Shown: piece after piece, positions 1-6,649 of the stretch
Position numbering within the stretch: position 1 is the stretch's first letter
Layout: each line of letters starts with the position of its first letter
Assembly: GCA_937923565.1 (NCBI GenBank)
Contig: CALDTX010000054.1
Location: 1-39,147, forward strand
Reading direction: 5' to 3'
Source of the DNA: an uncultured Granulosicoccaceae bacterium
GTDB lineage: Bacteria; Pseudomonadota; Gammaproteobacteria; Granulosicoccales; Granulosicoccaceae
Length of the DNA: 39,147 bases
Notes under the pieces: generated by a model
The model's input: the letters and a program-made list of their open reading frames with translations, nothing else
Databases searched by the model: none
What the model was told of the DNA's origin: nothing
Position numbers and translations under genes: made by a program

Positions 1-2
1 GG

Positions 3-137
3 ATAAACCACTACCGGTATTTTGGTCTAGATGTTCCTGACGGGGAGCCAGGTTCATCCCCAGGAGATGTAAGCCTTGACAATAGAATAGAGGTATACGA
101 AATCCACGGGCCAATATTTGGACTAGAAGGCGCATAA
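3..137 (+). CDS. C-terminal end of a cassette gene, unknown function (partial)
   Basis: An open frame runs from the left edge to TAA at 135-137 and encodes the last 44 residues of a protein, ending FGLEGA. The rest lies outside the window. The stop codon sits inside the attC starting at 132, the arrangement seen for other cassettes here. The residues are mixed hydrophilic with several Gly, Pro and Asp and no membrane segment. I do not recognise the family. Confidence 0.6.
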   Translation: MNHYRYFGLDVPDGEPGSSPGDVSLDNRIEVYEIHGPIFGLEGA

Positions 138-249
138 CAAGGCGCTGCAGAGCCGACAGTGTATGCGGTGATTACCTTGCGGTCTCACTGCTTTCGACTT
201 TACCGCAAGGCAAACCCCGCATACACTGCGGCTGAGTGCGGTGTTATAC
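132..249 (+). other. attC site, 118 bp, intact
   Basis: The site starts with GCATAAC (132-138) and ends with GTTATAC (243-249). The arms pair strongly: AGCCGACAGTGTATGCGG on the left matches the complement of CCGCATACACTGCGGCT on the right except for one extra A. Such an extrahelical base is a hallmark of attC bottom-strand folding. A second inner stem pairs ACCTTGCGGT with ACCGCAAGG. This is the best attC in the window. Confidence 0.85.
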
Positions 250-273
250 CCAGATAGTTACAGCGAGAACCTA

Positions 274-1155
274 ATGGCTACATTACTTTTATTATGTCTA
301 GCGCTAGTTGTTGTGTTTATTGTGTATAGATTATTCTTTAGTGAGCAACCTTCCCAAGCGGGCCCGGAAGAAATTGAGAAAGAGCTGAGTTTGGTAGATG
401 AGTTGGTTCAGAAAAATCTTTTGGAGAGCATTAGAGTAATCCCAGATACAGCCGTACCAGCTGGACCGAAATCTAGCAAGTTTGGTGGTTATCCTATTTG
501 GTCGAACGAGCTAGACTATCCAGCAGACCAAAAAAACAAACCACTACGTTTGTTAGCGCAATTCAATTTATCCGAGTTGCCGGAAAACGAATTTCTACCT
601 AGGTGTGGAATACTTCAGTTTTTTATCTCTGATCAAGGAAGTCTAGGGTTGGAGTTTGGAAGTAAAAACCGGTCCTTAAAAAACATAATCGAAGCACCGA
701 CTGAATATCGTGTTTTTTATCATAAAAACATAGATGAATCGTTTAAGGACATGAAAAGCCAATACCCAATAGGGACAGAAACGGTATTTCCTTTTGAAGG
801 TGAGTATTCTTTAAGTTTTGTCTCGGAAAGTAGTGAGCCAGGCCCCAAAGATTACAGGTTTGATGAGATTGTAAGAGATACAGTTGAGCTCCATGATGAA
901 ACAATTGATGCTTTATTTGAAAAATATGACTCAAGCGGTTGCAAACTTGGAGGGTATGCTCATTTTACACAGGATGATCCGAGGCCAATGATGAAAAACG
1001 ACCAATGGTTGTTGCTGTTTCAGATGGATACTGTAACTGCCAATGGTGTACATATAATGTGGGAAGATGCAGGCGTAGCAAATTTCTTTATTCGCCCAAA
1101 AGATCTAGAGAAAGAGTGTTTCTCGCAGACCTGGTTTGAATGGGATTGTTATTGA
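274..1155 (+). CDS. YwqG/DUF1963-family protein with N-terminal membrane anchor
   Basis: The predicted product has 293 residues. A hydrophobic segment at about residues 3-22 looks like an N-terminal membrane anchor. The remaining soluble part resembles the YwqG (DUF1963) family: a KFGGYPIW motif early, a GGYAHFTQDDPR motif late, then a LLLFQMDT strand and MWEDAGVANFFI near the end, finishing in WFEWDC. No biochemical function is settled for the family. The ATG at 274 is preferred over the upstream GTG at 241 because the latter lies inside the attC. It is the first complete cassette gene and is followed by a 118-bp attC. The call rests on motif recall rather than a search. Confidence 0.75.
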   Translation: MATLLLLCLALVVVFIVYRLFFSEQPSQAGPEEIEKELSLVDELVQKNLLESIRVIPDTAVPAGPKSSKFGGYPIWSNELDYPADQKNKPLRLLAQFNLSELPENEFLPRCGILQFFISDQGSLGLEFGSKNRSLKNIIEAPTEYRVFYHKNIDESFKDMKSQYPIGTETVFPFEGEYSLSFVSESSEPGPKDYRFDEIVRDTVELHDETIDALFEKYDSSGCKLGGYAHFTQDDPRPMMKNDQWLLLFQMDTVTANGVHIMWEDAGVANFFIRPKDLEKECFSQTWFEWDCY

Positions 1156-1169
1156 ATATTTTAAAAAAG

Positions 1170-1287
1170 GTATAACAGGGCAGTGAAGTCGGACAATTTA
1201 CGCGGTGTTTGTCTTCTGGTGTCACTGTCTGTCCACTGTGCCACAAGCCAAACACCGCATTAATTGCCGCTGACTGCAGCGTTATCC
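1170..1287 (+). other. attC site, 118 bp, intact
   Basis: It runs from GTATAAC (1170-1176) to GTTATCC (1281-1287) and has the same length as the site at 132. The left arm CGGACAATTTACGCGGTGTTTG pairs with the right arm read backwards (CGGCAATTAATGCGGTGTTTG) apart from an extrahelical A and minor mismatches. Confidence 0.85.
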
Positions 1288-1290
1288 AAA

Positions 1291-1767
1291 ATGAAATTGA
1301 AACCGAAAATAGTATACGGAGATTTATTGTCTCAGGATGTTGAAGTGATCGTAAACGCATGGAATAGAAATATTATTCCGTGGTGGTTACTTCTGCCCCA
1401 AGGGGTATCTGGAGCAATAAAGAAAAAGGGTGGTACAAAGCCCTTTAAGGAATTATCAAAACTCGGTGCCATTCCATTGGGCGGTGCAAGAATTACTGTG
1501 CCGGGTAAACTGAACTATAAGGCAATAATACATGTTGCAGGAATTAATATGTTCTGGTTTGCCACTGAGAAATCTGTAACGGAAAGTGTTATCAATGCAA
1601 TGAGGCTGGTCAATGAAAAAGGATTTGAAAGCGTTGCCTTTCCGTTAATTGGTTCTGGTTCAGGAAATCGAGGAGAGGAATGGTCTTTGGGATTGATGAA
1701 GAAAGCTTTCGAAACTATAGAAAGCGACGCTCGGGTTACAATAGTCAGGTTCAAGAGAGGTGGATAA
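1291..1767 (+). CDS. Macro-domain protein (ADP-ribose binding type)
   Basis: The product is a single-domain protein of 158 residues with a macro-domain layout. It has an early strand followed by VIVNAWN, a glycine-rich GGAR turn, an IIHVAGI strand, and a PLIGSGSGNRG loop where macro domains bind the diphosphate of ADP-ribose. Macro domains bind or hydrolyse ADP-ribose derivatives on proteins, nucleic acids or metabolites. Which of these applies cannot be read from the sequence. The ATG at 1291 is chosen because the longer frame (from 1264) starts inside the attC. Its TAA (1765-1767) overlaps the next attC. Macro domains also occur in NAD-linked toxin-antitoxin and defence systems, so a defence role is possible but unproven. 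Confidence 0.8.
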   Translation: MKLKPKIVYGDLLSQDVEVIVNAWNRNIIPWWLLLPQGVSGAIKKKGGTKPFKELSKLGAIPLGGARITVPGKLNYKAIIHVAGINMFWFATEKSVTESVINAMRLVNEKGFESVAFPLIGSGSGNRGEEWSLGLMKKAFETIESDARVTIVRFKRGG

Positions 1768-1817
1768 CAAGGCAAGCCAGCGGACTCGCTACGCTCCGGC
1801 TGCTCGCGGCGTTATTT
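1762..1817 (+). other. attC site, short (56 bp)
   Basis: GGATAAC (1762-1768) and GTTATTT (1811-1817) enclose a compact inverted repeat with AAGCCAGCGGA on the left and TCCGGCT on the right. It is much shorter than the 118-bp family, as in mobile-integron or Xanthomonas/Pseudomonas-type sites. This cassette may therefore have been acquired from another integron. Confidence 0.7.
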
Positions 1818-1903
1818 TGGTCGTTCAGCTTAATGATTAGATTGACGATTGAATTTATGTAGTCTAATTCACTGCAAGGTCGGCATGGCTCAACCAATGA
1901 ATT

Positions 1904-2455
1904 ATGAAGGAATTTAAAGTGTCATCCACTAATTATTTTCTTATTATTTCAGTTGCATTGTCGCTTCTGTCTTGCGGTGGTAGTTCCGAAGAGGGGCCAG
2001 AATGTGGACCAAACTCTTCATGCTTACCGGAAAAATTATCTATAGACAAGCGTTGGGTGCTGACTTCCTACAGTTCTGATGCTGGGGATCCAGCACCTGC
2101 CGTCGAAGCTGTACCCTTTAATTTTGCGTTTAACATCACTGATCAAGGGCGACGCACGGGCTTTTATGGGTTCGATGGCTGCAACGTGTTTTCCAGTGAC
2201 GGTGTGATGTTAGAAGGTACTACCATCACGCCGGTAAACGGTGTGAATACTGATGGACGTAGCTGCGGTGCTTTACAGTTCGCAGACTATCTAATGCAAT
2301 TCGATCATTTCTACTCTGTTATCTCAGACACATTTTCCTATGACGAAATGAATGACCAATTAGTACTTAGTTCGTCGACAGGAAGCTCGCTGATGTTTGG
2401 CCTTTGTATTGCGATTGATTCTGATTCCCTTGATTCTATTTGCGAGCCCATATAA
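1904..2455 (+). CDS. META-domain lipoprotein
   Basis: The product has 183 residues. A signal peptide ends in a lipobox (LLSC, lipidated Cys about residue 24), so the mature protein should be a lipoprotein in the cell envelope. The body has features of the META/HslJ domain: an RWVLTSY strand near residue 50 and GFDGCNVF about 45 residues later. Several Cys residues (GCN, RSCG, near the C-terminus) may form disulfides. META domains occur in HslJ, linked to novobiocin resistance, and in heat-induced envelope proteins, but no enzymatic role is known. It begins 86 bp after the previous attC with only a weak ribosome-binding site, and no attC follows within 80 bp of its stop. Confidence 0.7.
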   Translation: MKEFKVSSTNYFLIISVALSLLSCGGSSEEGPECGPNSSCLPEKLSIDKRWVLTSYSSDAGDPAPAVEAVPFNFAFNITDQGRRTGFYGFDGCNVFSSDGVMLEGTTITPVNGVNTDGRSCGALQFADYLMQFDHFYSVISDTFSYDEMNDQLVLSSSTGSSLMFGLCIAIDSDSLDSICEPI

Positions 2456-2544
2456 GTCAACGATACAGCGTGCTGCAATTTTTTCCTAAGGCAACCATGG
2501 GCGCTTTGTGTGCGCTTAAGCTACCATTAGTGTAAGAGTTTAAT

Positions 2545-2670
2545 GCGCAACAAAATAGCCAAACAATTAACCTTGCCAACGAGCTGGCTCGGTTCTACAC
2601 TGCGGTGCTCTTTTTGTGCAGCTAGCACAAACAAGCCCCTCCGTTCCGACCTTTTTTTGCGGCGTTATAT
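2545..2670 (+). other. Possible degenerate attC (about 126 bp)
   Basis: GCGCAAC (2545-2551) resembles the start of the site at 5061, and GCGGCGTTATAT ends at 2670 like a good attC right end. Arm pairing is poor apart from short inner stems (GTGCT with AGCAC). The right end lies 17 bp before the next gene start, which fits a cassette boundary. Confidence 0.45.
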
Positions 2671-2687
2671 GCTGAATCATTGCAATT

Positions 2688-2978
2688 ATGTCTTACACTG
2701 AACCTGATCCACGTGTTGTCGAATTATTATACGATTCGGCAGAGTTGTTTATCCCAGTTATTGTCGGATACGCTTTTGCGTATTGCGGTGCAATTGGGTT
2801 CCTTTGGAAGGAACAAGGGGAGAGGTTTGATTCAAAGTTCTATATTTAATCAGCAATAAGTGTTGTTGTGCTGATTGGTGCTTTGGGACTTTGGTGTGGG
2901 TGTCATTTGTTAGCGGGCAAATATTGTCATCGAATTATGGAGGCGCTTGGACGTCTTGAGTTGCACCGAAAAACCTAA
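2688..2978 (+). pseudogene. Small two-helix membrane protein gene broken by one in-frame stop
   Basis: From ATG at 2688 the frame encodes 53 residues to TAA at 2847-2849. The same frame then stays open for 42 more codons and ends at TAA 2976-2978, inside the next attC. That end position is exactly where intact cassette genes here stop, so the full-length reading is probably the ancestral gene (96 codons plus stop). A hydrophobic helix lies at about residues 20-40 before the stop. A second one (about 55-77) lies after it, beginning AISVVVLIGALGLW. A single base change to TAA would explain the break. I do not recognise the family. A sequencing error is the alternative. Confidence 0.6.
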
Positions 2979-3046
2979 CAGGGCAAATTAGCAAGGCCAC
3001 TTCGTGCCTGGACCTGCTGAACAGGTCACTGTTTGCCGTGCTATAT
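2973..3046 (+). other. attC site, 74 bp, altered crossover end
   Basis: ACCTAAC (2973-2979) starts the site and contains the stop codon of the upstream gene. GGGCAAA pairs with TTTGCC across the element, with inner hairpins GACCTG/CAGGTC and GGC/GCC. The right end reads GCTATAT where GTTATAT is expected. That substitution of the first T after the crossover G may lower recombination. Confidence 0.6.
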
Positions 3047-3090
3047 AAAAACAAGTAATGCGATATGTACAAAATAGAGAAAGATCTATC

Positions 3091-3372
3091 ATGGTTGAAT
3101 TTGTAAATTGCAACGAGCACGGTAAAAACGAAGGTTGCATGATTTGCCAACACCTAGTCGCTCAAAAAGACCTTTGTTATGCGAAACTTCTAGTTGATCC
3201 ACACGATGATGATTTTGAAACAGCCATGTGCGAGGCATGTGAGACTCTATTGCTAGACGAGCAAGAATGGTCTGACAAACTTAATGACTTTGCAGAATGG
3301 AAGTTGTTTTGTCGCAAGTGTTACGAGCGAATTTTACAATATCATAAGCTGGTTGCCGAAGGTGGCATGTGA
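3091..3372 (+). CDS. Small cysteine-rich, probably zinc-binding protein
   Basis: The product has 93 residues. Ten potential metal ligands are spaced in pairs: C7 and H10, C16 and C19 with H21, C29, C47 and C50, C74 and C77. The three CxxC pairs (CMIC, CEAC, CRKC) are the pattern of structural zinc sites. The rest is acidic and helical, with no signal peptide or membrane segment. The function is unknown. The start at 3091 is preferred because the Cys pattern begins directly after it. An in-frame ATG at 3058 would add 11 residues. It follows the attC ending at 3046. No clear attC separates it from the CYTH gene, so the two may share a cassette. Confidence 0.65.
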   Translation: MVEFVNCNEHGKNEGCMICQHLVAQKDLCYAKLLVDPHDDDFETAMCEACETLLLDEQEWSDKLNDFAEWKLFCRKCYERILQYHKLVAEGGM

Positions 3373-3463
3373 GCGAAGCATAATATCTCCACAAGGAAAA
3401 TCACTATGGGTAGCATGAGTTATAATATGGAAGTTCTGTGCTTTTCAGAAAGCTTGGAGATAG

Positions 3464-3985
3464 ATGATGTTAGCAGGCTACTTGGGTAATTTTTCCCGGT
3501 TTGAAATAGAAAGAAAGTTTGTGCTAAAAGAATTGCCTGCTTCTCTTCCTGATAATTATGTTGATATAACAGACAAATATTTATGTAACTCTAGTCTGAG
3601 ATTAAGAATAGAAACCTCTCCTTTGGGGAAGATAATAGGTAGAAAACTAACAAAAAAAGATAAAGCCCCGAATAAAGGACCTGAGATCAGCATCATGACT
3701 TCATTGTATTTATCAGAAGATGATCTTACTGCTCTTGGTGCTATTGAAGGGTCTTCAATTAATAAGAGGCGATATATATACGAAGATGATGAATGCAGAA
3801 TTGTATATGATGAATTTATAAATAATTTGGAAGGATTATTAATGGCAGAAATTGAATTCAGAGATAGCGAGTCGTGCTCTAAGTTCAAGCCAAAAGACTC
3901 AAGCTGGAAAGAGGTAACAGGAAATCCAGAGTATTCAGGAGGTAATTTAGCCTTTAGAATAGGTGGCTTAGCATCAAATATTTAG
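3464..3985 (+). CDS. CYTH-domain protein (triphosphate-metabolising family)
   Basis: The product has 173 residues. The N-terminus carries the CYTH signature ExExK as FEIERKF (E14, E16, K18). RLRIE and KLTKKDK follow as the basic tunnel strands, then KRRYIY, and MAEIEF near residue 127. CYTH proteins form a beta tunnel that binds organic or inorganic triphosphates with Mg. Members include thiamine triphosphatase, tripolyphosphatase and class IV adenylate cyclase. The sequence does not decide between these. A GGAG motif lies about 5 bases before ATG 3464, and a second ATG follows directly. It is followed by an attC-like element starting at 3987. Confidence 0.75.
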   Translation: MMLAGYLGNFSRFEIERKFVLKELPASLPDNYVDITDKYLCNSSLRLRIETSPLGKIIGRKLTKKDKAPNKGPEISIMTSLYLSEDDLTALGAIEGSSINKRRYIYEDDECRIVYDEFINNLEGLLMAEIEFRDSESCSKFKPKDSSWKEVTGNPEYSGGNLAFRIGGLASNI

Positions 3986-3986
3986 T

Positions 3987-4070
3987 ACATAACAAGTACA
4001 TGCGTCAGACCAACAAAAGTGGGGCTTCTGTGTCAACTTACTTTTACAGCCGGCTGTTGTAGGGTTTATG
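3987..4070 (+). other. Probable attC, weakly conserved right end
   Basis: ACATAACAAG at the left is a typical attC start. The right end is unclear; GTTTATG at 4064-4070 is the best candidate, 12 bp before the next gene. Arm pairing is limited, so the site is likely decayed. Confidence 0.4.
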
Positions 4071-4081
4071 TTTAATCATCT

Positions 4082-4585
4082 ATGACACCAGATATTTATA
4101 AAATTGAATTAATTGGACGTGGAAGCCTATCGGTTATGGCTAAGCCTGTTTCTGGGGAGTGGATAGATGATGAGTTTTCAGGTATTGCGGTTTGGGGTAT
4201 TGATAGAATTGTGTCTTTATTGGAGCGGCATGAAGAAATTGAAGTAGGCCTTAGCGAAGAAAAGCGATACGCTGAGAAATACGGTATTGATTATATTTCT
4301 TTCCCCATAAAAGATAGAGGGCTTCCAGAATCCATTCAAGAGTATTTAGCATTTACTAAACGCCTCTATCATGAAGCCGCTGGCGGGTTAAATACAGTAA
4401 TACATTGTAGAGCCGGAATCGGTCGTACCGGTATTATTGCAGCAGGTATACTTTTACATTGCGGTTTCGAGCCCCATGAGGCCATTGAGCATATATCGAG
4501 GCATCGTGGTGTTGCAGTCCCTGATACAGAGGAGCAAATTGAGTGGGTTGTTCGAAGCTATGCCCAACACATAGCAAATTGCTAA
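4082..4585 (+). CDS. Dual-specificity / tyrosine phosphatase family protein
   Basis: The product has 167 residues. It contains the Cys-phosphatase P-loop HCRAGIGRTG, with nucleophile C109 and phosphate-binding R115. The likely general acid is D78 in the PIKDRG loop, about 31 residues upstream as in dual-specificity phosphatases. The catalytic set is complete, so activity is expected. The substrate (phosphoprotein, phosphoinositide or nucleotide) cannot be told from the sequence. There is no signal peptide, so it is probably cytoplasmic. It starts 12 bp after a putative attC end. Confidence 0.85.
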   Translation: MTPDIYKIELIGRGSLSVMAKPVSGEWIDDEFSGIAVWGIDRIVSLLERHEEIEVGLSEEKRYAEKYGIDYISFPIKDRGLPESIQEYLAFTKRLYHEAAGGLNTVIHCRAGIGRTGIIAAGILLHCGFEPHEAIEHISRHRGVAVPDTEEQIEWVVRSYAQHIANC

Positions 4586-4676
4586 AGCTGACACAAATCG
4601 CTACGTTCCTTTTTGTGTATTTCGCTGGCGTTTCATTTTTGCACAAAAACACTCTGCGCAATATGTGCTGTTAAGC
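4581..4676 (+). other. Possible attC (about 96 bp)
   Basis: The right end GTTAAGC (4670-4676) fits the GTTRRRY rule exactly and lies 21 bp before the next gene. The left end GCTAAAG (4581-4587) is weak. ACACAAA and TTTGTGT form an inner stem. Confidence 0.45.
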
Positions 4677-4697
4677 AAGGCGTGATTCGTAAAAAGT

Positions 4698-4970
4698 ATG
4701 TCGAATAGAACTCTTGTCAAAAGAATGGAAGCCTCCCTATCGAGCTACCTGCATAAAGAAATTAGCCGCAATGAACTAATTTCGTCAGTAGAGGAGAATG
4801 GGCGTGCGCTAGAAATGATGCCATATTCCCTTATAAGAGAAATCGATGAAATAGAACATCAACTGACAGTATCACAATGGGCAAAAGAAGATGAATTCCT
4901 GCCGGAAGAGGAGCGGGCAATAGAGCAACTTCGCCAATGGTTTCAGAAAATACCAAAAGAACCCAAATAG
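4698..4970 (+). CDS. Small cytoplasmic protein of unknown function (cassette gene)
   Basis: The product has 90 residues and is highly charged and helical, with no Cys, signal peptide or membrane segment. The pattern of long amphipathic helices rich in Glu, including a DEIEHQL stretch and an EEERAIEQLRQW C-terminal helix, resembles small orphan or immunity-type proteins. No family is recognised. It lies between a probable attC (ending 4676) and an attC starting at 5061. Confidence 0.6.
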   Translation: MSNRTLVKRMEASLSSYLHKEISRNELISSVEENGRALEMMPYSLIREIDEIEHQLTVSQWAKEDEFLPEEERAIEQLRQWFQKIPKEPK

Positions 4971-5060
4971 CGTACAAACGTGAAGGCTTGGGTGTAGCTA
5001 ATATGCAAACATTTGTTTTCGCTATAGAATACCTATTATTCAAGTAGTATTATCCTAACC

Positions 5061-5178
5061 GCGCAACAAGCCCGTGTAGCGCGACAATTTACGAGCTGCT
5101 TCTTTTGCTGTGTCGCTGTCGCGCCACTTTTGGGCAAAACGCTCGGCCTATAGATTTCACCTGACCGGGGCGTTAGAA
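5061..5178 (+). other. attC site, 118 bp
   Basis: GCGCAAC (5061-5067) and GTTAGAA (5172-5178) bound an element of the same length as the sites at 132 and 1170. An inner stem pairs GCGCGACA with TGTCGCGC. A GACAATTTACG block in the left arm is shared with the site at 1170. Outer arm pairing is weaker than in the two intact sites. Confidence 0.6.
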
Positions 5179-5221
5179 TTTGCAATAGAGAAAACAATAC
5201 CAATACTGGAAAAATATATAA

Positions 5222-5683
5222 ATGACAGAAAAAAAAGCTAGTGGTAAATTTTCAAAAATATTGGACGAGCTATATGAGAATAGTCCTATTTTCCGGTATT
5301 CAGTTGTATACATTGCTGGTTTAGTTATTTTCTTTATCGGATTTCTTGAGTTTGATTTGTGCTATCCGTTAAATATAGATTGCTCATCACTACCAGACTA
5401 TTTTCTCTTAAAGTCAACATTTGTTTTTGTAACATTTTTGTATGTTTTGTATTGGTTTATCGGTAATTCGATTGTTAGAGCACTTTTCTGGTTTTTGTTC
5501 ACTTTTGCATTAGCGCTTTTGATTCTTGTTTACTACGTAGGTGGTGTGTGGTTCGGTATACTTTTTAAAGCAAAAATAATTACACATGTGCTGTTAGTTA
5601 TCAGTTTTCTCATAGCAGTGATTGTGGCTGTATTTACTTATCAGATGGATGAGGATGAATTCAAAGAAGCATCGGCGGAGTAA
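5222..5683 (+). CDS. Four-helix integral membrane protein, unknown function
   Basis: The product has 153 residues. Predicted membrane helices lie at about 25-43, 62-80, 85-107 and 119-139, with a charged N-terminus (KKASGKF) and an acidic tail (DEDEFKEASAE). A Cys pair in the first loop (CYPLNIDC) could form a disulfide. No family or catalytic motif is recognised. It follows the attC ending at 5178. The attC downstream of it is decayed, so it may no longer move independently of the next gene. Confidence 0.65.
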   Translation: MTEKKASGKFSKILDELYENSPIFRYSVVYIAGLVIFFIGFLEFDLCYPLNIDCSSLPDYFLLKSTFVFVTFLYVLYWFIGNSIVRALFWFLFTFALALLILVYYVGGVWFGILFKAKIITHVLLVISFLIAVIVAVFTYQMDEDEFKEASAE

Positions 5684-5685
5684 TG

Positions 5686-5803
5686 GCTAAAAAAGTCAAT
5701 TCAATCAAACAATTTGCGTGGTATTTGTCTTGTGGCGTCATTGTCGTTCCAATTTACTTCAAGTCTAGTACCGCGCAAGTTGCTGCTGATTGAAGTGGCA
5801 TGC
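5686..5803 (+). other. Decayed attC remnant (118 bp)
   Basis: Aligned with the site at 1170, this stretch matches in CAATTT.CG.GGT.TTTGTCTT.TGG.GTCA and in the GC.GCTGA motif near the right end, and is also 118 bp. Both recombination ends are lost: GCTAAAA replaces the left core and GGCATGC replaces the right GTTAnnn core. The stem TCAATCA.../...TGATTGA is still recognisable. Confidence 0.6.
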
Positions 5804-5858
5804 AAAACTTAGAAAAAATAATTTTTAGCATCACCAAATATGCAAAAAGGAAATTTAA

Positions 5859-6569
5859 ATGATAGTTTTAGTTGTTGGTGCAAGCGGAGCAACCGGTCAG
5901 CATGTTGTCAATCAATTGCTCAGCCAAGGGGTTGAGGTGCGAGCTATAATTCGCTCACTAGATTCATTACCGGATAACCCTAAATTACATAAGATAAAAG
6001 CCTCTGTACATGACCTTACAAGCTCAGAAATGGCCACACACACAAAAGACTGTTCAGCTGTAGTTTCTTGTCTCGGTCATAATCTTACATTCAAAGGTTT
6101 GTTCGGTAAACCACGCTTACTTGTTACAGATACACTCCAATGTATATGTAACGCTATCCTATCTAACAAAAATGAGGGTGCAGTTAAAGTTATCCTTATG
6201 AACACAACGGGAAACTGCAATCTAGATATACCTGAAAAACCGCCTTTAAGTCAGCGTATTGTTATTGGAATACTTAGAATACTGTTGCCTCCACATGCAG
6301 ATAATGAAAAAGCCGCAAACTATTTGCGTACTAAAATCGGTAAAAATAATAAAGCTATTGAGTGGGTAGCTGTTCGTCCCGATGCTTTAGTTAATGAAGA
6401 CGAAGTAACTGACTATAATATACATACATCCCCTATTCGAAATGCAATATTTGATTCTGGCGCTACCAGCAGAATCAATGTTGGAAATTTTATGGCTGAG
6501 CTGATTTTAAGCGAAAGTCTATGGCAGAAATGGAAAGGCCAGATGCCTGTAATTTATAATAATGCATAA
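5859..6569 (+). CDS. NAD(P)-binding SDR/NmrA-like protein
   Basis: The product has 236 residues. The N-terminus has a Rossmann nucleotide-binding motif, VVGASGATGQHV (GxxGxxG, residues 7-13). A VVSCLGH strand and the VAVRPDALV motif typical of atypical (NmrA-like, SDR_a5-type) short-chain dehydrogenases follow. These bind NAD(P)H and act either as oxidoreductases or as redox-sensing regulators. The classical YxxxK pair is not evident, so catalysis is uncertain. A good ribosome-binding site (AAGGA) lies about 8 bases before the ATG. The TAA (6567-6569) lies in the following attC. Confidence 0.75.
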   Translation: MIVLVVGASGATGQHVVNQLLSQGVEVRAIIRSLDSLPDNPKLHKIKASVHDLTSSEMATHTKDCSAVVSCLGHNLTFKGLFGKPRLLVTDTLQCICNAILSNKNEGAVKVILMNTTGNCNLDIPEKPPLSQRIVIGILRILLPPHADNEKAANYLRTKIGKNNKAIEWVAVRPDALVNEDEVTDYNIHTSPIRNAIFDSGATSRINVGNFMAELILSESLWQKWKGQMPVIYNNA

Positions 6570-6635
6570 CAAGTTGTTTAATCGAAAAAATTTCTTGCTC
6601 ACGTTCGCATTTCTCTGCTGGGCAAGGCGTTATAT
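6564..6635 (+). other. attC site, 72 bp, last recognisable in the array
   Basis: GCATAAC (6564-6570) and GTTATAT (6629-6635) are good core ends, and CTTGC pairs with GCAAG inside. No further clear attC is seen to the right, so this is taken as the distal end of the array. Confidence 0.65.
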
Positions 6636-6649
6636 ACTCACACATTTAG

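Larger units (their letters stand above)
1..6635 (+). mobile_element. Integron gene-cassette array (no integrase in window)
   Basis: Short promoter-poor genes, all on the + strand, alternate with imperfect inverted repeats. These begin with a TAACAA-type element and end with a GTTAnnn-type element, the layout of attC sites. Several stop codons (135, 1765, 2976, 6567) lie within the first bases of the following attC, which is typical of cassettes. Four sites at 132, 1170, 5061 and 5686 are each 118 bp long, suggesting one host-specific attC family as in sedentary chromosomal integrons. No tyrosine recombinase gene is seen. In known integrons intI lies 5' of the first cassette, so it is inferred to be off the left edge. 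The right limit is set at the last recognisable attC. The array identity is well supported, but individual boundaries vary in quality. Confidence 0.85.

Noticed and set aside
3378-3425. Short attC between the cysteine-rich gene and the CYTH gene
   Set aside because: GCATAAT and GTTATAA are present, but the 48-bp span has no convincing arm pairing.
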